Assembly (NCBI GenBank): GCA_018238155.1 | Contig: JABCTZ010000001.1 | Location: 1-64,000 of the forward strand | Direction: 5' to 3' | From: Candidatus Heimdallarchaeota archaeon | Lineage (GTDB): Archaea; Asgardarchaeota; Heimdallarchaeia; JABLTI01 | DNA length: 64,000 nt | Shown: positions 55,372 to 64,000 of the stretch, piece by piece | Numbering within the stretch: position 1 is the stretch's first letter | How the letters are laid out: every line of letters begins with the position of its first letter | Notes under the pieces: model-generated | Databases searched by the model: none | The model's input: the letters and a program-made list of their open reading frames with translations, nothing else | Told to the model about the DNA's origin: nothing | Position numbers and translations under genes: made by a program

Positions 55372-57774
55372 TTGTCTAAAAAAAGTGGAATGATTTGTTC
55401 TAATTGTGGCGTTAATGTAGCTGTTGGTAAATTCTGTCCAAAGTGTGGCGTGGCTTTATCAATATCACTTGAACAAGAATTTGATATCCAAAAAAATAGG
55501 TTGGATGAAATAAGCAAAAAACTTGTTAATTTTGAAAGTTCTGTTTTAAAAGCTCTAGCACTTGACTATCATCAAAAATTCGATGAAATTAAATTTAGTA
55601 TCGATACTTTGATCAATAAAATAGTTCATGATTCTGAAAGAATGAATCTTGAAGGTAAAGAGCTTGAGAGTTCTTTAATAATTTGTTTTAGTTGTGGACA
55701 AGAAGTTGCGCTTACAAAATTCTGTCAAAATTGTGGTAAATCCTTGGTTGAATTTGAAGGCGATTATAAGCAAGGATATGTGCAATATTTGGCTCAAACC
55801 CAGAGAAAGGTTAATCTTTTTAGAGACATGGTTGCAAAAATACTTGCAATTGAAGCTCTCACTGATTTAGAGATTATTATTAAAAACATAAGACAATTGA
55901 TTCTCTATTTTAATAGAGAAGAAGTAGAAAAAGTAACAATCGAAAAAGGTCGAGAGGACGTCGATAGCTCCACTGTTGTTTCGGAGAAAAAACAACCGAG
56001 GACTGCTATTCCAAAGAAACAATTTGAAAAAATGCCTGTTGTTACACCGAAAAAAGCATCCTCGCAAACACAACCAAGTGTTAAGAAAGCAGAAATTAAA
56101 CCTGAACGCAAGAAAAGTGCTGCATATAGCAAGCTCGAAAAAAATCTGCTCGATTATTGGTTCTTTTATCTTGCAACAATTATCTTTAGTGTTGGAATCT
56201 CCATTACTCTTTATTTCGTTTCTGTTGAATTGGAATCAGAGGTTTGGCAATTAGTAATTATTTATTCTATTGGTGCAATAATAATTGGTTTTGGTCAGGG
56301 TCTTAATTTATTAGCAAAACATAACAAGAAGAAAAAATTAGCGAAAGAAGAATCTAAACAAACTTCTGATAAAAAGAAGCAACCTTCGCAAGATGAAATT
56401 ATTAAATATACCCCACAAATGACTTCTGTTATTTCATTTATCGGATTTATTGTCCTCTTTATTGGTGGAATCATTGGTATATTATCTTATGAATCTCTGG
56501 GTGTTTCAAAAGGAGTTTTTATTGGTCTTAGTTTAGGTTTAAGTGCTGTTTGTATGGCAATAAGTATCTTGAATAAATCAGAACTCTTAGCTTTGACTAG
56601 TATTCTTCAAGCAATTATTTTTGTTGCAGTTGATCTTTTATGGGCTCAATATCCTCCTATTCTAAGTAACATCTCAAGTTTAATTGTGTATTCTTTGATA
56701 ATTATTGGTGCTACTTGCGTTTCTGTATTCTTCAAAAAATGGACTGTTTCAGCTGTGTCAATGGCTGTTATTCCTATTCTAATTTGTATACCAAGAGTAT
56801 ATTCGCAGATAGGTCTTGAATTTTTAATTCTGATATTTGTACCAATTATGATTATTTTGACTATTCAATTTGGTTCCGAAAAAATACCTATGCCTATCAA
56901 AAGAAGCTTAGTTGTTTTATCATTTATTCTTCCAACAATATCTGTATTTGTTATTTCACTCACAAGTTATTATAATCCAATTACTGAACCTGTTTGGGCT
57001 GCCTATCAATCATATCAATCGTTGCTTATCGGAGTAGTGATTATTGGTATATCTTATTATTATCAATTCATCCAAGAGAAGCATTTAGATATCAAATCTT
57101 CAAATGAGATCATTTGGTTTGCAGGACAAATTCTTACAGGGATAATAGCTTTTCTAACTGTTGGGCTTTACAAAGATATATTGATAACATCATTATTCTT
57201 TACAATCTTCTTTATCTTTGGAATTTTAAGCACGATTAAATTCTTTAGAGAAAAATTGGCTGTTCAAAATATTATCGCTTCTTTTGTTATAGCTGAAATA
57301 CTTGCTATTCTTATTATTGTCTTAGTGGATGTAAATACAACAGCACAAGCTATACTTGTTTTTATTCTCGGAATTTCGTTTGTGCTTATAACAATAGTTA
57401 GCCTATTTATTCCACATTTGCTTCACCAACAACCAGTACTCTTTTTTATTTGGTTTACTCTTTCAACAATCAATCTAATTTTGCTAGGTTTGATGGAAAT
57501 AATTAGTCCATGGTTAACTTTTGTGATCATTGTTCTTCATTTGAGTTGTTCAATAATAGCTGCTCTTCCAATAATCATACCAAAAGCAACTCGTTGGCGA
57601 GAGTTTTCGGTGACATCCTTAATCCTTAATGGTATAGCAGTTCTAGTATTCTTATTAAGTGGGAGATTTGCTTACTTTGATTATGTTCCACTTATTATTT
57701 TCATATTCTTCTTCTTAGCTTCAATATCGGGCTTTATTAATTGGAAGGAACAGGAGGCAATTATCAATGAATAA
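55372..57774 (+). CDS. Large membrane protein with two N-terminal zinc ribbons (DUF2339/DUF2157-like)
   Basis: The first 140 residues carry two zinc ribbons (CSNCGVNVAVGKFCPKCG and CFSCGQEVALTKFCQNCG), each followed by a helical segment. A basic linker (about 200-255) leads to about 16 membrane helices from residue 260 on, with few charged residues. The layout resembles uncharacterised DUF2339/DUF2157 proteins. The start is TTG 55372 with AGGAG nearby. It overlaps the next gene by 8 nt, and the two share the same membrane style, so they probably form one complex. The function is unknown. Confidence 0.8.
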   Translation: MSKKSGMICSNCGVNVAVGKFCPKCGVALSISLEQEFDIQKNRLDEISKKLVNFESSVLKALALDYHQKFDEIKFSIDTLINKIVHDSERMNLEGKELESSLIICFSCGQEVALTKFCQNCGKSLVEFEGDYKQGYVQYLAQTQRKVNLFRDMVAKILAIEALTDLEIIIKNIRQLILYFNREEVEKVTIEKGREDVDSSTVVSEKKQPRTAIPKKQFEKMPVVTPKKASSQTQPSVKKAEIKPERKKSAAYSKLEKNLLDYWFFYLATIIFSVGISITLYFVSVELESEVWQLVIIYSIGAIIIGFGQGLNLLAKHNKKKKLAKEESKQTSDKKKQPSQDEIIKYTPQMTSVISFIGFIVLFIGGIIGILSYESLGVSKGVFIGLSLGLSAVCMAISILNKSELLALTSILQAIIFVAVDLLWAQYPPILSNISSLIVYSLIIIGATCVSVFFKKWTVSAVSMAVIPILICIPRVYSQIGLEFLILIFVPIMIILTIQFGSEKIPMPIKRSLVVLSFILPTISVFVISLTSYYNPITEPVWAAYQSYQSLLIGVVIIGISYYYQFIQEKHLDIKSSNEIIWFAGQILTGIIAFLTVGLYKDILITSLFFTIFFIFGILSTIKFFREKLAVQNIIASFVIAEILAILIIVLVDVNTTAQAILVFILGISFVLITIVSLFIPHLLHQQPVLFFIWFTLSTINLILLGLMEIISPWLTFVIIVLHLSCSIIAALPIIIPKATRWREFSVTSLILNGIAVLVFLLSGRFAYFDYVPLIIFIFFFLASISGFINWKEQEAIINE

Positions 57775-59419
57775 TAAACAAGCGCAATCAGTTTCGAAAA
57801 CAAAATCAAAGGAAAATAAAGGCGAATTAGAAGAAGCAACTGGCTCTTTGGTTCAAAAAACCTTTATCTCTAAGTACGTTCACCAAATATTTCTTCTGGT
57901 TTTTATCAATATACTCTTTATCGTTTTTGAGCTTGTGGAAGCTTTCAAAATCAATTGGATCTCTGCAATAGTTTATGGAGTAATATCTATTAGCTCAATT
58001 GGTTATATTTGGACTCAAAAGGAATCGGCTAAATTTCTTATTCCAATACCCTTTATTTCATTGTTAGTAGCAAGTCTATTGATTGACTTTCCATTGTTAA
58101 TAACAATCATTTATGGTATTAATTGTCTATTCTTTTTCATTATTGCAATTATTAAGAAAGATGCTCAAGATTCAATTATCACTACAATAACCACAGGATT
58201 AATGCTAGTAATTTTAACATCATTGTCATTAGTTAATCGAGGTTTTATAAAAGTCGACTATGAGCTAAATGCTATTAGTGGGATGTTATTTTTATGGATT
58301 GTTTGTGCAACAGTATCCACAATAATGTTGAGAGATAATCCTGGGCAGATATTTACCTATATACTTTCAGCTCAAATAATTACCGTAGTTATGCCTTTCA
58401 TTCGACCAGAAGGAGTCAATTCTAACGTTTATACCATAATTTGTGCTTTAGGATTCATAGTCACCGCAGTAACAACTTTGGTTCTGGTAACAAGACATAA
58501 AGAATTAGATGATTTTCATCTTCTTCTCTCAGTTATTGTCCTACAAATAGGCATTGTTATTCTCTCATATTCATTCAATATAGGATTTAATTGGACAAGT
58601 CCTAATAATAATGCTCTTATCATAGATTATGCTCTGCATATTCCATTAGCAATCTTTACAATAGCTAATTATCTTTTTAGTTATTTAAAAAGCAGGGAGA
58701 ATCTATTAGAAGATGAGATAGCTGCTAACGATAAAAGATATTCTCAATTCAAACCTTTCATTCTCTATTTGTCATTTGCAATATCATCATTAGCAATGTT
58801 AGGTTGGGTATTTGGCAATCTAAATCTAATCAATGTTTTAATAATTTCAATACTCTTTTTTGTTGTTGGAATTGTGATAAATAACAAGTATCTGACAATA
58901 ATTACAATGATTACATCCTATTTGTTTATAGGTTTAACAATGTCCTTTGTTGGAAGCGTTGTACTCGATATTATTCTCATTGTTTTGATAAGCATTTCAG
59001 GAGCATTGCTAATTTTCTCAATAATAAATGAAAAATGGATTAAAGGTGAGCCATTAACTACAATATTATCTCTAACTAGTTCAATGATGATAATGATCAG
59101 TTTACTTATTTTGCTGGACTTTAATAGTATCTGGATAGGCGTTAGTTGGGTGCTAATAGGTTTCTATCTCTTTGCTGGAGGAATATTTATGGAAAAAATC
59201 CTTTGGAGAAGAGTTGGGTTAGGCATTATCCTTGGAGATATCGTTTTTTCAATTGTTCTCATTGCTATTAGTGGTGGGTCGGGAATCTTCCTTGGAATAG
59301 GATTTATGGTCATTGCTGTAGTACTCTTTGGATGCATCTTCATGTTTAGATGGTCTGAGCAGAAGCAAGAGGCATACCTTCTTGCTGAAAGTGGTGATGA
59401 AAAAACACTTGAAGAATAA
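57767..59419 (+). CDS. Large multi-spanning membrane protein, partner of the preceding one
   Basis: The 550-residue protein has a hydrophilic N-terminus (about 35 residues) and about 15 membrane helices with short loops. One longer cytoplasmic loop (about 305-325, SRENLLEDEIAANDKRYSQF) divides the helices into two groups. The ending (SEQKQEAYLLAESGDEKTLEE) is acidic. It resembles the membrane half of the upstream protein without zinc ribbons. The 8-bp overlap implies translational coupling. No transport or enzyme motif is seen. Confidence 0.78.
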   Translation: MNNKQAQSVSKTKSKENKGELEEATGSLVQKTFISKYVHQIFLLVFINILFIVFELVEAFKINWISAIVYGVISISSIGYIWTQKESAKFLIPIPFISLLVASLLIDFPLLITIIYGINCLFFFIIAIIKKDAQDSIITTITTGLMLVILTSLSLVNRGFIKVDYELNAISGMLFLWIVCATVSTIMLRDNPGQIFTYILSAQIITVVMPFIRPEGVNSNVYTIICALGFIVTAVTTLVLVTRHKELDDFHLLLSVIVLQIGIVILSYSFNIGFNWTSPNNNALIIDYALHIPLAIFTIANYLFSYLKSRENLLEDEIAANDKRYSQFKPFILYLSFAISSLAMLGWVFGNLNLINVLIISILFFVVGIVINNKYLTIITMITSYLFIGLTMSFVGSVVLDIILIVLISISGALLIFSIINEKWIKGEPLTTILSLTSSMMIMISLLILLDFNSIWIGVSWVLIGFYLFAGGIFMEKILWRRVGLGIILGDIVFSIVLIAISGGSGIFLGIGFMVIAVVLFGCIFMFRWSEQKQEAYLLAESGDEKTLEE

Positions 59420-59429
59420 AGGAATATTG

Positions 59430-59453
59430 AAAAGAAGAATACTATCTTCTTTT
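59430..59453. terminator. Hairpin between convergent genes
   Basis: AAAAGAAG (59430-59437) and CTTCTTTT (59446-59453) pair around an 8-nt loop and overlap the end of the convergent gene. It can act in both directions. Confidence 0.45.
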
Positions 59454-60845
59454 CTTTCTAAAGAAAATTATTGGGATTGTTGTTAATAAACTGCTAATTA
59501 CAATGAAAGGATAATTGATTTTGGCTTCATTGGAAGTTGAAGGAGTTAATGTAATGATTGTTGTGCTCAATTCCACTCTAAAAAGCCAAATTCTACTAAC
59601 TGTTTCACCAACAAAATGGGTAGAACCTAAGACTGTAAATGTTTCACTACCATCATAGACAAATGACCCTGCACCGTTTCCAAAAACATCACCTATAGTA
59701 AAATTCCATAGATGTGTTCCATTTTCATCTGTTCTCACAATCCAAGCATCTCCTTGACCTGCTTGGTCAAAATTGTGTGTTGATCCGAGAAAAGTTAATT
59801 CGCCATTCGGCATTTCTATTATATGATTTCCAGTATCTTCTTCTATCCCACCGAATGTTTGATTCCAAATTTGGTTTCCAAATAGATCTGTGCGAATAAC
59901 CCAAAAATCACTGCCACCTTCACCAAAACTATGTGTATTTGCAATTATTGCGAATCCTCCACTAGAACATTTAACAAGTGCTTCTGGTCGTTGATATCCC
60001 GTTTCATCTCCATATGTCATGTTCCATAACGGAATTCCAAATGAGTCTGTCTTAATTAACCACACATCACTTGACTTTGTATCATTATACGTATAGCCAA
60101 GTACTGCAAATCCTCCATCGTCACATTGCACAATACTGTGAGGTGCAAAACATCTGTCAATAGCCCAGTTATCATATACTCTTTCCCATTTTTTGATTCC
60201 ATTTAGACCAATTCTGAATATCCATATATCGCACCCACCACTTGTTGTAATTGTTACTCCACTAAGAACAAAATCACCATTTGAGCATTGAACGACAGAA
60301 CGACCAACATCGCTAATATATGTTCCACCAGTTTGTTCAGATCCACTGAAGTATTTATTCCAGATAATTGTTCCATCATCAGCAATTCGTGTAACCATAA
60401 AATCAGAATTTGTTATTGCTGCGCTCACATTATAAAATGTTGAAGCAATTACATACCCTCCCGTATCACATGCTATTATTTGATACCCTTGATCTTCTCC
60501 GACATCACCAATTGTTTGATTCCACTCTTGGTTTCCATCTGAATCTAATCCAATCAATAAAACATCCAAATCCCCTGCACCTGAGCTGTTTGTCCAACCA
60601 GAAATGGCATATTTTCCTGTAGCACTTTTTACAAGAGACTTCCCAACATTTTCCATTTCTCCACCGAATGTTTTATTCCAAAGAATTACCATTTCAGTTT
60701 CTTCAATGGTTTCGCATCCTGTAATACTGCTTGCAATTTGATTCATTTTTTCTGATTTATTTACTGGAAAATATAACAAAGTAACAATCACTAAACTCAG
60801 AAGAAAAATAGGCAATAATTTGTGATACGAGGTTTGCGTTGTCAT
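59442..60845 (-). CDS. Secreted repeat protein (propeller-like), membrane anchored
   Basis: A signal peptide or anchor (about residues 10-27) is followed by about eight repeats of 48-52 residues. Each has the pattern WNxTxGGxxxDxGxxxxxxxxGxxxxxGxT and W(L/V)I(R/K)TDxxG, for example WVIRTDLFGNQIWNQTFGGI. This is a beta-propeller type widely seen in surface proteins of archaea and bacteria. A C-terminal helix (VISSLLTTIPIIFF) and RKKRR anchor it. It converges with the large membrane gene. The role is unknown, perhaps adhesion. The start is ATG 60845. Confidence 0.82.
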   Translation of the reverse strand: MTTQTSYHKLLPIFLLSLVIVTLLYFPVNKSEKMNQIASSITGCETIEETEMVILWNKTFGGEMENVGKSLVKSATGKYAISGWTNSSGAGDLDVLLIGLDSDGNQEWNQTIGDVGEDQGYQIIACDTGGYVIASTFYNVSAAITNSDFMVTRIADDGTIIWNKYFSGSEQTGGTYISDVGRSVVQCSNGDFVLSGVTITTSGGCDIWIFRIGLNGIKKWERVYDNWAIDRCFAPHSIVQCDDGGFAVLGYTYNDTKSSDVWLIKTDSFGIPLWNMTYGDETGYQRPEALVKCSSGGFAIIANTHSFGEGGSDFWVIRTDLFGNQIWNQTFGGIEEDTGNHIIEMPNGELTFLGSTHNFDQAGQGDAWIVRTDENGTHLWNFTIGDVFGNGAGSFVYDGSETFTVLGSTHFVGETVSRIWLFRVELSTTIITLTPSTSNEAKINYPFIVISSLLTTIPIIFFRKKRR

Positions 60846-60985
60846 AGTAGATAATATTTCATCATTATTTATTAATAAACTCCAACTTTACATCTGCACT
60901 TTCAAAATCAATTATCAATAATAAAAAACAAACATCTACCCAAAAGAAACCTAAAAAAGTTTCTCTTTCCACATCATCTTTGAGA

Positions 60986-62602
60986 TTAAAATTTAATATA
61001 TTCAATCCTTGGCAAAGAGTTCTGTGGGAATCTTGAAAGAAGCACTCCTTGAGAGGAAATGGAAGATATATCTCTTACTTTTGAGATTCTTGGATTCATG
61101 CTATCAACTATTGATACTAATTGATTCATATTTGCTATTTGTCCGCTGTGGAGGCAATATCGAATCATACTCGATGGAGTTAATGCTTCATAAATTGGTA
61201 TTGACAACTTTTTGGATATTTCGTTTCGGAAATTGCTGAAATTCCCTTCAGAGAGATTTCTATTATGTGTATCGTGATATATTTTTCTAATTATTGCTGG
61301 TGGAACACCCTTGAAAGCAAAGGCATACAATTCCAGAGAAGATGGATCGAAATACAATTCATGTACAACACCTACCAATGATCTATCTGGTGATAGTACT
61401 CTCCGTCCTAATAACCCTGCATTTTCTGCTAGAGTTAAAACTTGAGAGTTTTGATTTAAAATTGGTTGATTATTTATATAATTAATCGCACTAACAGGAA
61501 CTGAAGCGAAATAGGAATTAATTAATTTCAACAAATCAATTCCAAGTTTGTTCTGAATAGAATATTTTACTACATTTTCAGGATATAGTGCCTGTTCTTT
61601 ATCCACTCCAAATGAATCCACTATTAGTTGTTGTAATCTGTCTTCAATTACTTTTGGATTTGAGGATGATCGCAATCTTGAAGGTCCTACTACAGCTATA
61701 TCACGAATTACTGCTAGAGAAGGTCTATCTGTTGCAATTATCGCGAAACTACTCCCAATGATGTTTATATCACCGATTAATTTCCCAATAGTGATTCCTT
61801 TCCATTTGATCCAAATGTCCTCTCCTGGTGGTGGTCTAGTTGGCTCATGAGTTACCCTTTGAGCGTTAGTTTGTATTGGTTCTGCTTTTGGTTGAGGTGT
61901 AGCAATAGCTCTTTGTTTTGTTGATTTTCTTTGTTTCTCTGATTTGGTCCAATCTTCTTTTTTAAACTCTACATCTGCAATTTTTGATAATTTTTTAGCT
62001 ACAGAATGAGTGTTCTTTTGAATCTTTAATAAGCGCTTTCTCTCTAAATCCAATTCCTTCTTTTTTGCTGTATCCATTGCAGCATCGATTGCAAGCTCAT
62101 CTATGTTTTGATTAATAACAGTGCTCAGTTGTTCAATTAATTCTAATGATTTTGGTATTCCTTGGATTAGCGTTTCTCTTTTGGCTTTAATTGTTAACAA
62201 TAACGTTTCGTATTCTCTTTTTTTACTTTTTATTGCTGATTCTGTAACACTACCTTTTGCTGCCAGCTCATCTAGTTTTTTGATTCGAACTTGAACACTT
62301 TTCTTTTCTTCTTCAATATACTCCAATCTTCTAATAAAACTTTGAACATTTACATGGATAGTTTCAAGGTCAGGTATAATTGCTTCGTAAGTTGCAAAAC
62401 CATCTCGAATATATGATTTCTCTTCGGCTGATTCTAAAACGTGATAGTAATTTTTCTTTAACGTTTCATATAATTCATCACTGATATCTCGCTTCCTTTT
62501 TCTTATATCTAGTTCCTCAATTAAAGTTAAAATATAGTTTTTGCCGAAATTTTCCAATTGAATTTCATTTTTAGCCAAATGGTTTGAACCCCTTGCTGTC
62601 AT
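60986..62602 (-). CDS. Coiled-coil protein with PRC-barrel-like C-terminal domain
   Basis: Residues 15-230 form a long coiled coil with heptads rich in Lys/Glu/Leu (ILTLIEELDIRKRKRDISDE; KKELDLERKRLLKIQKNT). A Pro/Gln-rich linker follows. The C-terminal half contains a PRC-barrel-like stretch (LLGRRVLSPDRSLVGVVHEL then YFDPSSLELYAFAFKG, near residue 395) and an earlier similar strand set (KWKGITIGKLIGDINIIG, near 268). CdvA of the Sulfolobus cell-division system also joins a PRC barrel and a coiled coil, but in the reverse order. A scaffold role is plausible. ATG/TTG start at 62602. Confidence 0.7.
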   Translation of the reverse strand: MTARGSNHLAKNEIQLENFGKNYILTLIEELDIRKRKRDISDELYETLKKNYYHVLESAEEKSYIRDGFATYEAIIPDLETIHVNVQSFIRRLEYIEEEKKSVQVRIKKLDELAAKGSVTESAIKSKKREYETLLLTIKAKRETLIQGIPKSLELIEQLSTVINQNIDELAIDAAMDTAKKKELDLERKRLLKIQKNTHSVAKKLSKIADVEFKKEDWTKSEKQRKSTKQRAIATPQPKAEPIQTNAQRVTHEPTRPPPGEDIWIKWKGITIGKLIGDINIIGSSFAIIATDRPSLAVIRDIAVVGPSRLRSSSNPKVIEDRLQQLIVDSFGVDKEQALYPENVVKYSIQNKLGIDLLKLINSYFASVPVSAINYINNQPILNQNSQVLTLAENAGLLGRRVLSPDRSLVGVVHELYFDPSSLELYAFAFKGVPPAIIRKIYHDTHNRNLSEGNFSNFRNEISKKLSIPIYEALTPSSMIRYCLHSGQIANMNQLVSIVDSMNPRISKVRDISSISSQGVLLSRFPQNSLPRIEYIKF

Positions 62603-62765
62603 TGTTGATAGAGAAGATATCTACGTTATAGTACTATTAGCTACATAATACCATTTTAATATTTAGTAATGGATTTAGTCCTAAAAGATAATATCTTTTT
62701 CGCTCAGAAATATCAAAAGCATATTATATTCATTTAATAATTTTTGTTTAATCGTTGTGATAATT

Positions 62766-63401
62766 ATGAAAGAGATTATCTTAGCCTCTGCATCACCAAG
62801 GCGTCATGAATTGCTTACTCTAATTGGAATTCCTCATATTGTTATTCCTTGTAAAGAAGAAGAAGGTCAAGTAACAAATAATGCTTCAAAATCTTCTGCT
62901 TCAGAAAAAAAACAAGAAACAATAGAAGAAAGCATCTTACAAGTAGCATGTCAAAAAGCACTATGTGTTGCGAAAACATTATCTCCTGCAAAAAAGAAAT
63001 CTGCTTTAATTTTGGGTGCAGATACTATTGTAGTACTAAATGATGAGATTATTGGAAAACCTTCTTCCCTTGAAGATGCTTTTGAAATGCTCAAGAGATT
63101 AACTGGGAATGTTCATGAAGTTTATACTGGTTTATGTTTGTATGACCTTGAGGTTGATCGATTATATTCTGGAGTTGAGAAAACTTTAGTGAGTATGATT
63201 TCTTGTTCTGATAGTAGAATTCAAGCGTATATTGCATCTGAGCATATTTTGGACAAAGCAGGCGCATATGCTGTTCAAGGAATTGGTGCAGCGCTAATTG
63301 ATCATATAGATGGTTGTTTCTATAATGTAATGGGACTACCTCTTAGCAGATTAACCAATATTTTGGATGAGATTGGATATCCTTTTCTCAAAACTAAATA
63401 G
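62766..63401 (+). CDS. maf: Maf-like nucleotide pyrophosphatase
   Basis: The family marks are all present: IILASASPRRHELLTLIGI at the N-terminus, ILGADTIVVLNDEIIGKP near residue 85, SLEDAFEMLKRLTGNVHEVYTG and DKAGAYAVQGIGAALIDHIDGC near the end. Maf enzymes hydrolyse modified or canonical nucleoside triphosphates to monophosphates (dTTP/UTP type). Residues 29-55 hold a polar Ser/Lys/Glu insertion (NNASKSSASEKKQE) that is longer than usual. I chose ATG 62766; GTG 62757 would add three residues. Confidence 0.92.
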   Translation: MKEIILASASPRRHELLTLIGIPHIVIPCKEEEGQVTNNASKSSASEKKQETIEESILQVACQKALCVAKTLSPAKKKSALILGADTIVVLNDEIIGKPSSLEDAFEMLKRLTGNVHEVYTGLCLYDLEVDRLYSGVEKTLVSMISCSDSRIQAYIASEHILDKAGAYAVQGIGAALIDHIDGCFYNVMGLPLSRLTNILDEIGYPFLKTK

Positions 63402-63544
63402 TGATATCTCAAACCATTGTTTCGAATAGAAGGATTTTTTATTTGAAAAATTGAGATTGGAGAGAAACAAAGCTAAAAGAAAACTTTTTAATATCAAAGT
63501 AAAACCAAAATAAAGCAGAATAAGAAAACACTTGAGGTCTACTA

Positions 63545-64000
63545 TTGAATTCAAAGAAACTCTCAGCAGTATTCATAATACTTGCAATGGTATTTGTAAC
63601 GTCAGTTCAATTTATCTCACCAACTGAGACAAAAGCATCAGTTATTGAAGATTCTATTATTTTAACCCCTCGAAGCTCTGATGTGGTAATAACCAAAAAG
63701 ATTGTTGCATCTAATGGAAGCTTGCTTGAATTCTATAATACTTATTCAGAGGAGACTTTCTCCGTCATTGTTGAAGTTACAAACACAGCAAGTGAAGTTC
63801 TTCATAATGCTAGCATGACTTCACCTGAAATTAACGTCACAGATATGAGAGAAATCATCAGTCAATCTGTCTATGAAGAAGAATGGTTTAAAATTTTAGG
63901 TAATGGTTCACAATTCTTTGGTGATATTAATCCCGGTCAATCCAAGAGTGTTTCTTATACAATTGGATTCGAAGAGGAATATTACGATACGGTTATTCAA
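63545..64000 (+). CDS. Secreted protein, 3' end beyond the window
   Basis: The start is TTG 63545, with GAGGT 6 nt upstream. A clear signal peptide (KKLSAVFIILAMVFVTSVQF) leads into a beta-rich domain with several Asn sites (NGS, NAS, NVT) and a LxV(E/T)VTNTA element that resembles CARDB-like or conserved-repeat surface domains (FSVIVEVTNTASEVLHNASM, then NPGQSKSVSYTI). The frame is open to base 64000, so the gene continues outside. It is likely a surface protein like those at 11-20 kb. Confidence 0.8.
   Translation, partial: MNSKKLSAVFIILAMVFVTSVQFISPTETKASVIEDSIILTPRSSDVVITKKIVASNGSLLEFYNTYSEETFSVIVEVTNTASEVLHNASMTSPEINVTDMREIISQSVYEEEWFKILGNGSQFFGDINPGQSKSVSYTIGFEEEYYDTVIQ

Noticed and set aside
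62603-62765. Possible small RNA gene before maf
   Set aside because: Only AT-rich sequence without a stable stem or promoter-terminator pair.

Overview
The window is AT-rich DNA (about one third G+C by eye) packed with genes on both strands. It is most likely archaeal, and I would guess an Asgard archaeon of the Heimdall/Loki type. Directly visible support: a Ras-superfamily small GTPase, a WD40-like propeller, leucine-rich-repeat and TPR proteins, a membrane protein ending in a RING-like zinc finger, a release-factor (eRF1/aRF1 domain 2-3) paralogue, archaeal TATA-like boxes, frequent TTG starts after GGAG-type ribosome sites, and several secreted proteins with a C-terminal membrane helix plus basic tail. 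The Asgard assignment is inference. I saw no rRNA, tRNA, CRISPR array, transposase or phage gene.

Layout. 1-4.5 kb: a cut-off unknown gene, a membrane protein, a double-hotdog dehydratase-like protein and two tandem YcxB-like membrane proteins. 4.7-8.3 kb: an ABC exporter operon (ATPase, then two ABC-2 permeases) closed by a hairpin. 8.5-11 kb: an AttH/CrtC lipocalin-like protein and a 4Fe-4S protein. 11-20.6 kb: a surface-protein block with a metzincin-type protease, a CARDB-like repeat protein with a cytoplasmic zinc finger, an LVIVD propeller and an 18-repeat DUF285 protein. 21-26 kb: an RF1-like protein, a YwbE homologue, a TPR protein and small unknowns. 26-35 kb: methyltransferases, a nitrilase-family amidase, LRR and WD40 proteins, and the small GTPase next to a probable partner. 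35-49 kb: oligopeptidase B, a CaCA exchanger, an amidohydrolase, MsrA, a DUF89 phosphatase, a CPBP protease, a zinc-ribbon methyltransferase and a double GNAT. 49-64 kb: a kinase-N-lobe-like membrane protein, a TPR/NTF2-like pair, a P2-type Ca2+ ATPase, a pair of large zinc-ribbon/multi-spanning membrane proteins, a secreted repeat protein, a coiled-coil/PRC-barrel protein, Maf, and a cut-off secreted protein.

How the genes work together. The only clear operons are the ABC exporter (8292 to 4777), GTPase plus partner (32642 to 31095), TPR plus NTF2-like (52096 to 50907, 4-bp overlap) and the two large membrane proteins (55372 to 59419, 8-bp overlap). MsrA was followed by a winged-helix gene that is now broken.

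The main unexpected result is a set of broken or non-standard genes between 25 and 45 kb: two genes whose only plausible start is ATT behind a good ribosome site (msrA and a small gene at 25.8 kb), two membrane-protein genes each split by one frameshift, a truncated secreted-protein gene, a decayed winged-helix regulator and a decayed M14 zinc carboxypeptidase whose start reads ACG. Either this region is losing genes or the assembly has local base errors; read mapping would decide.
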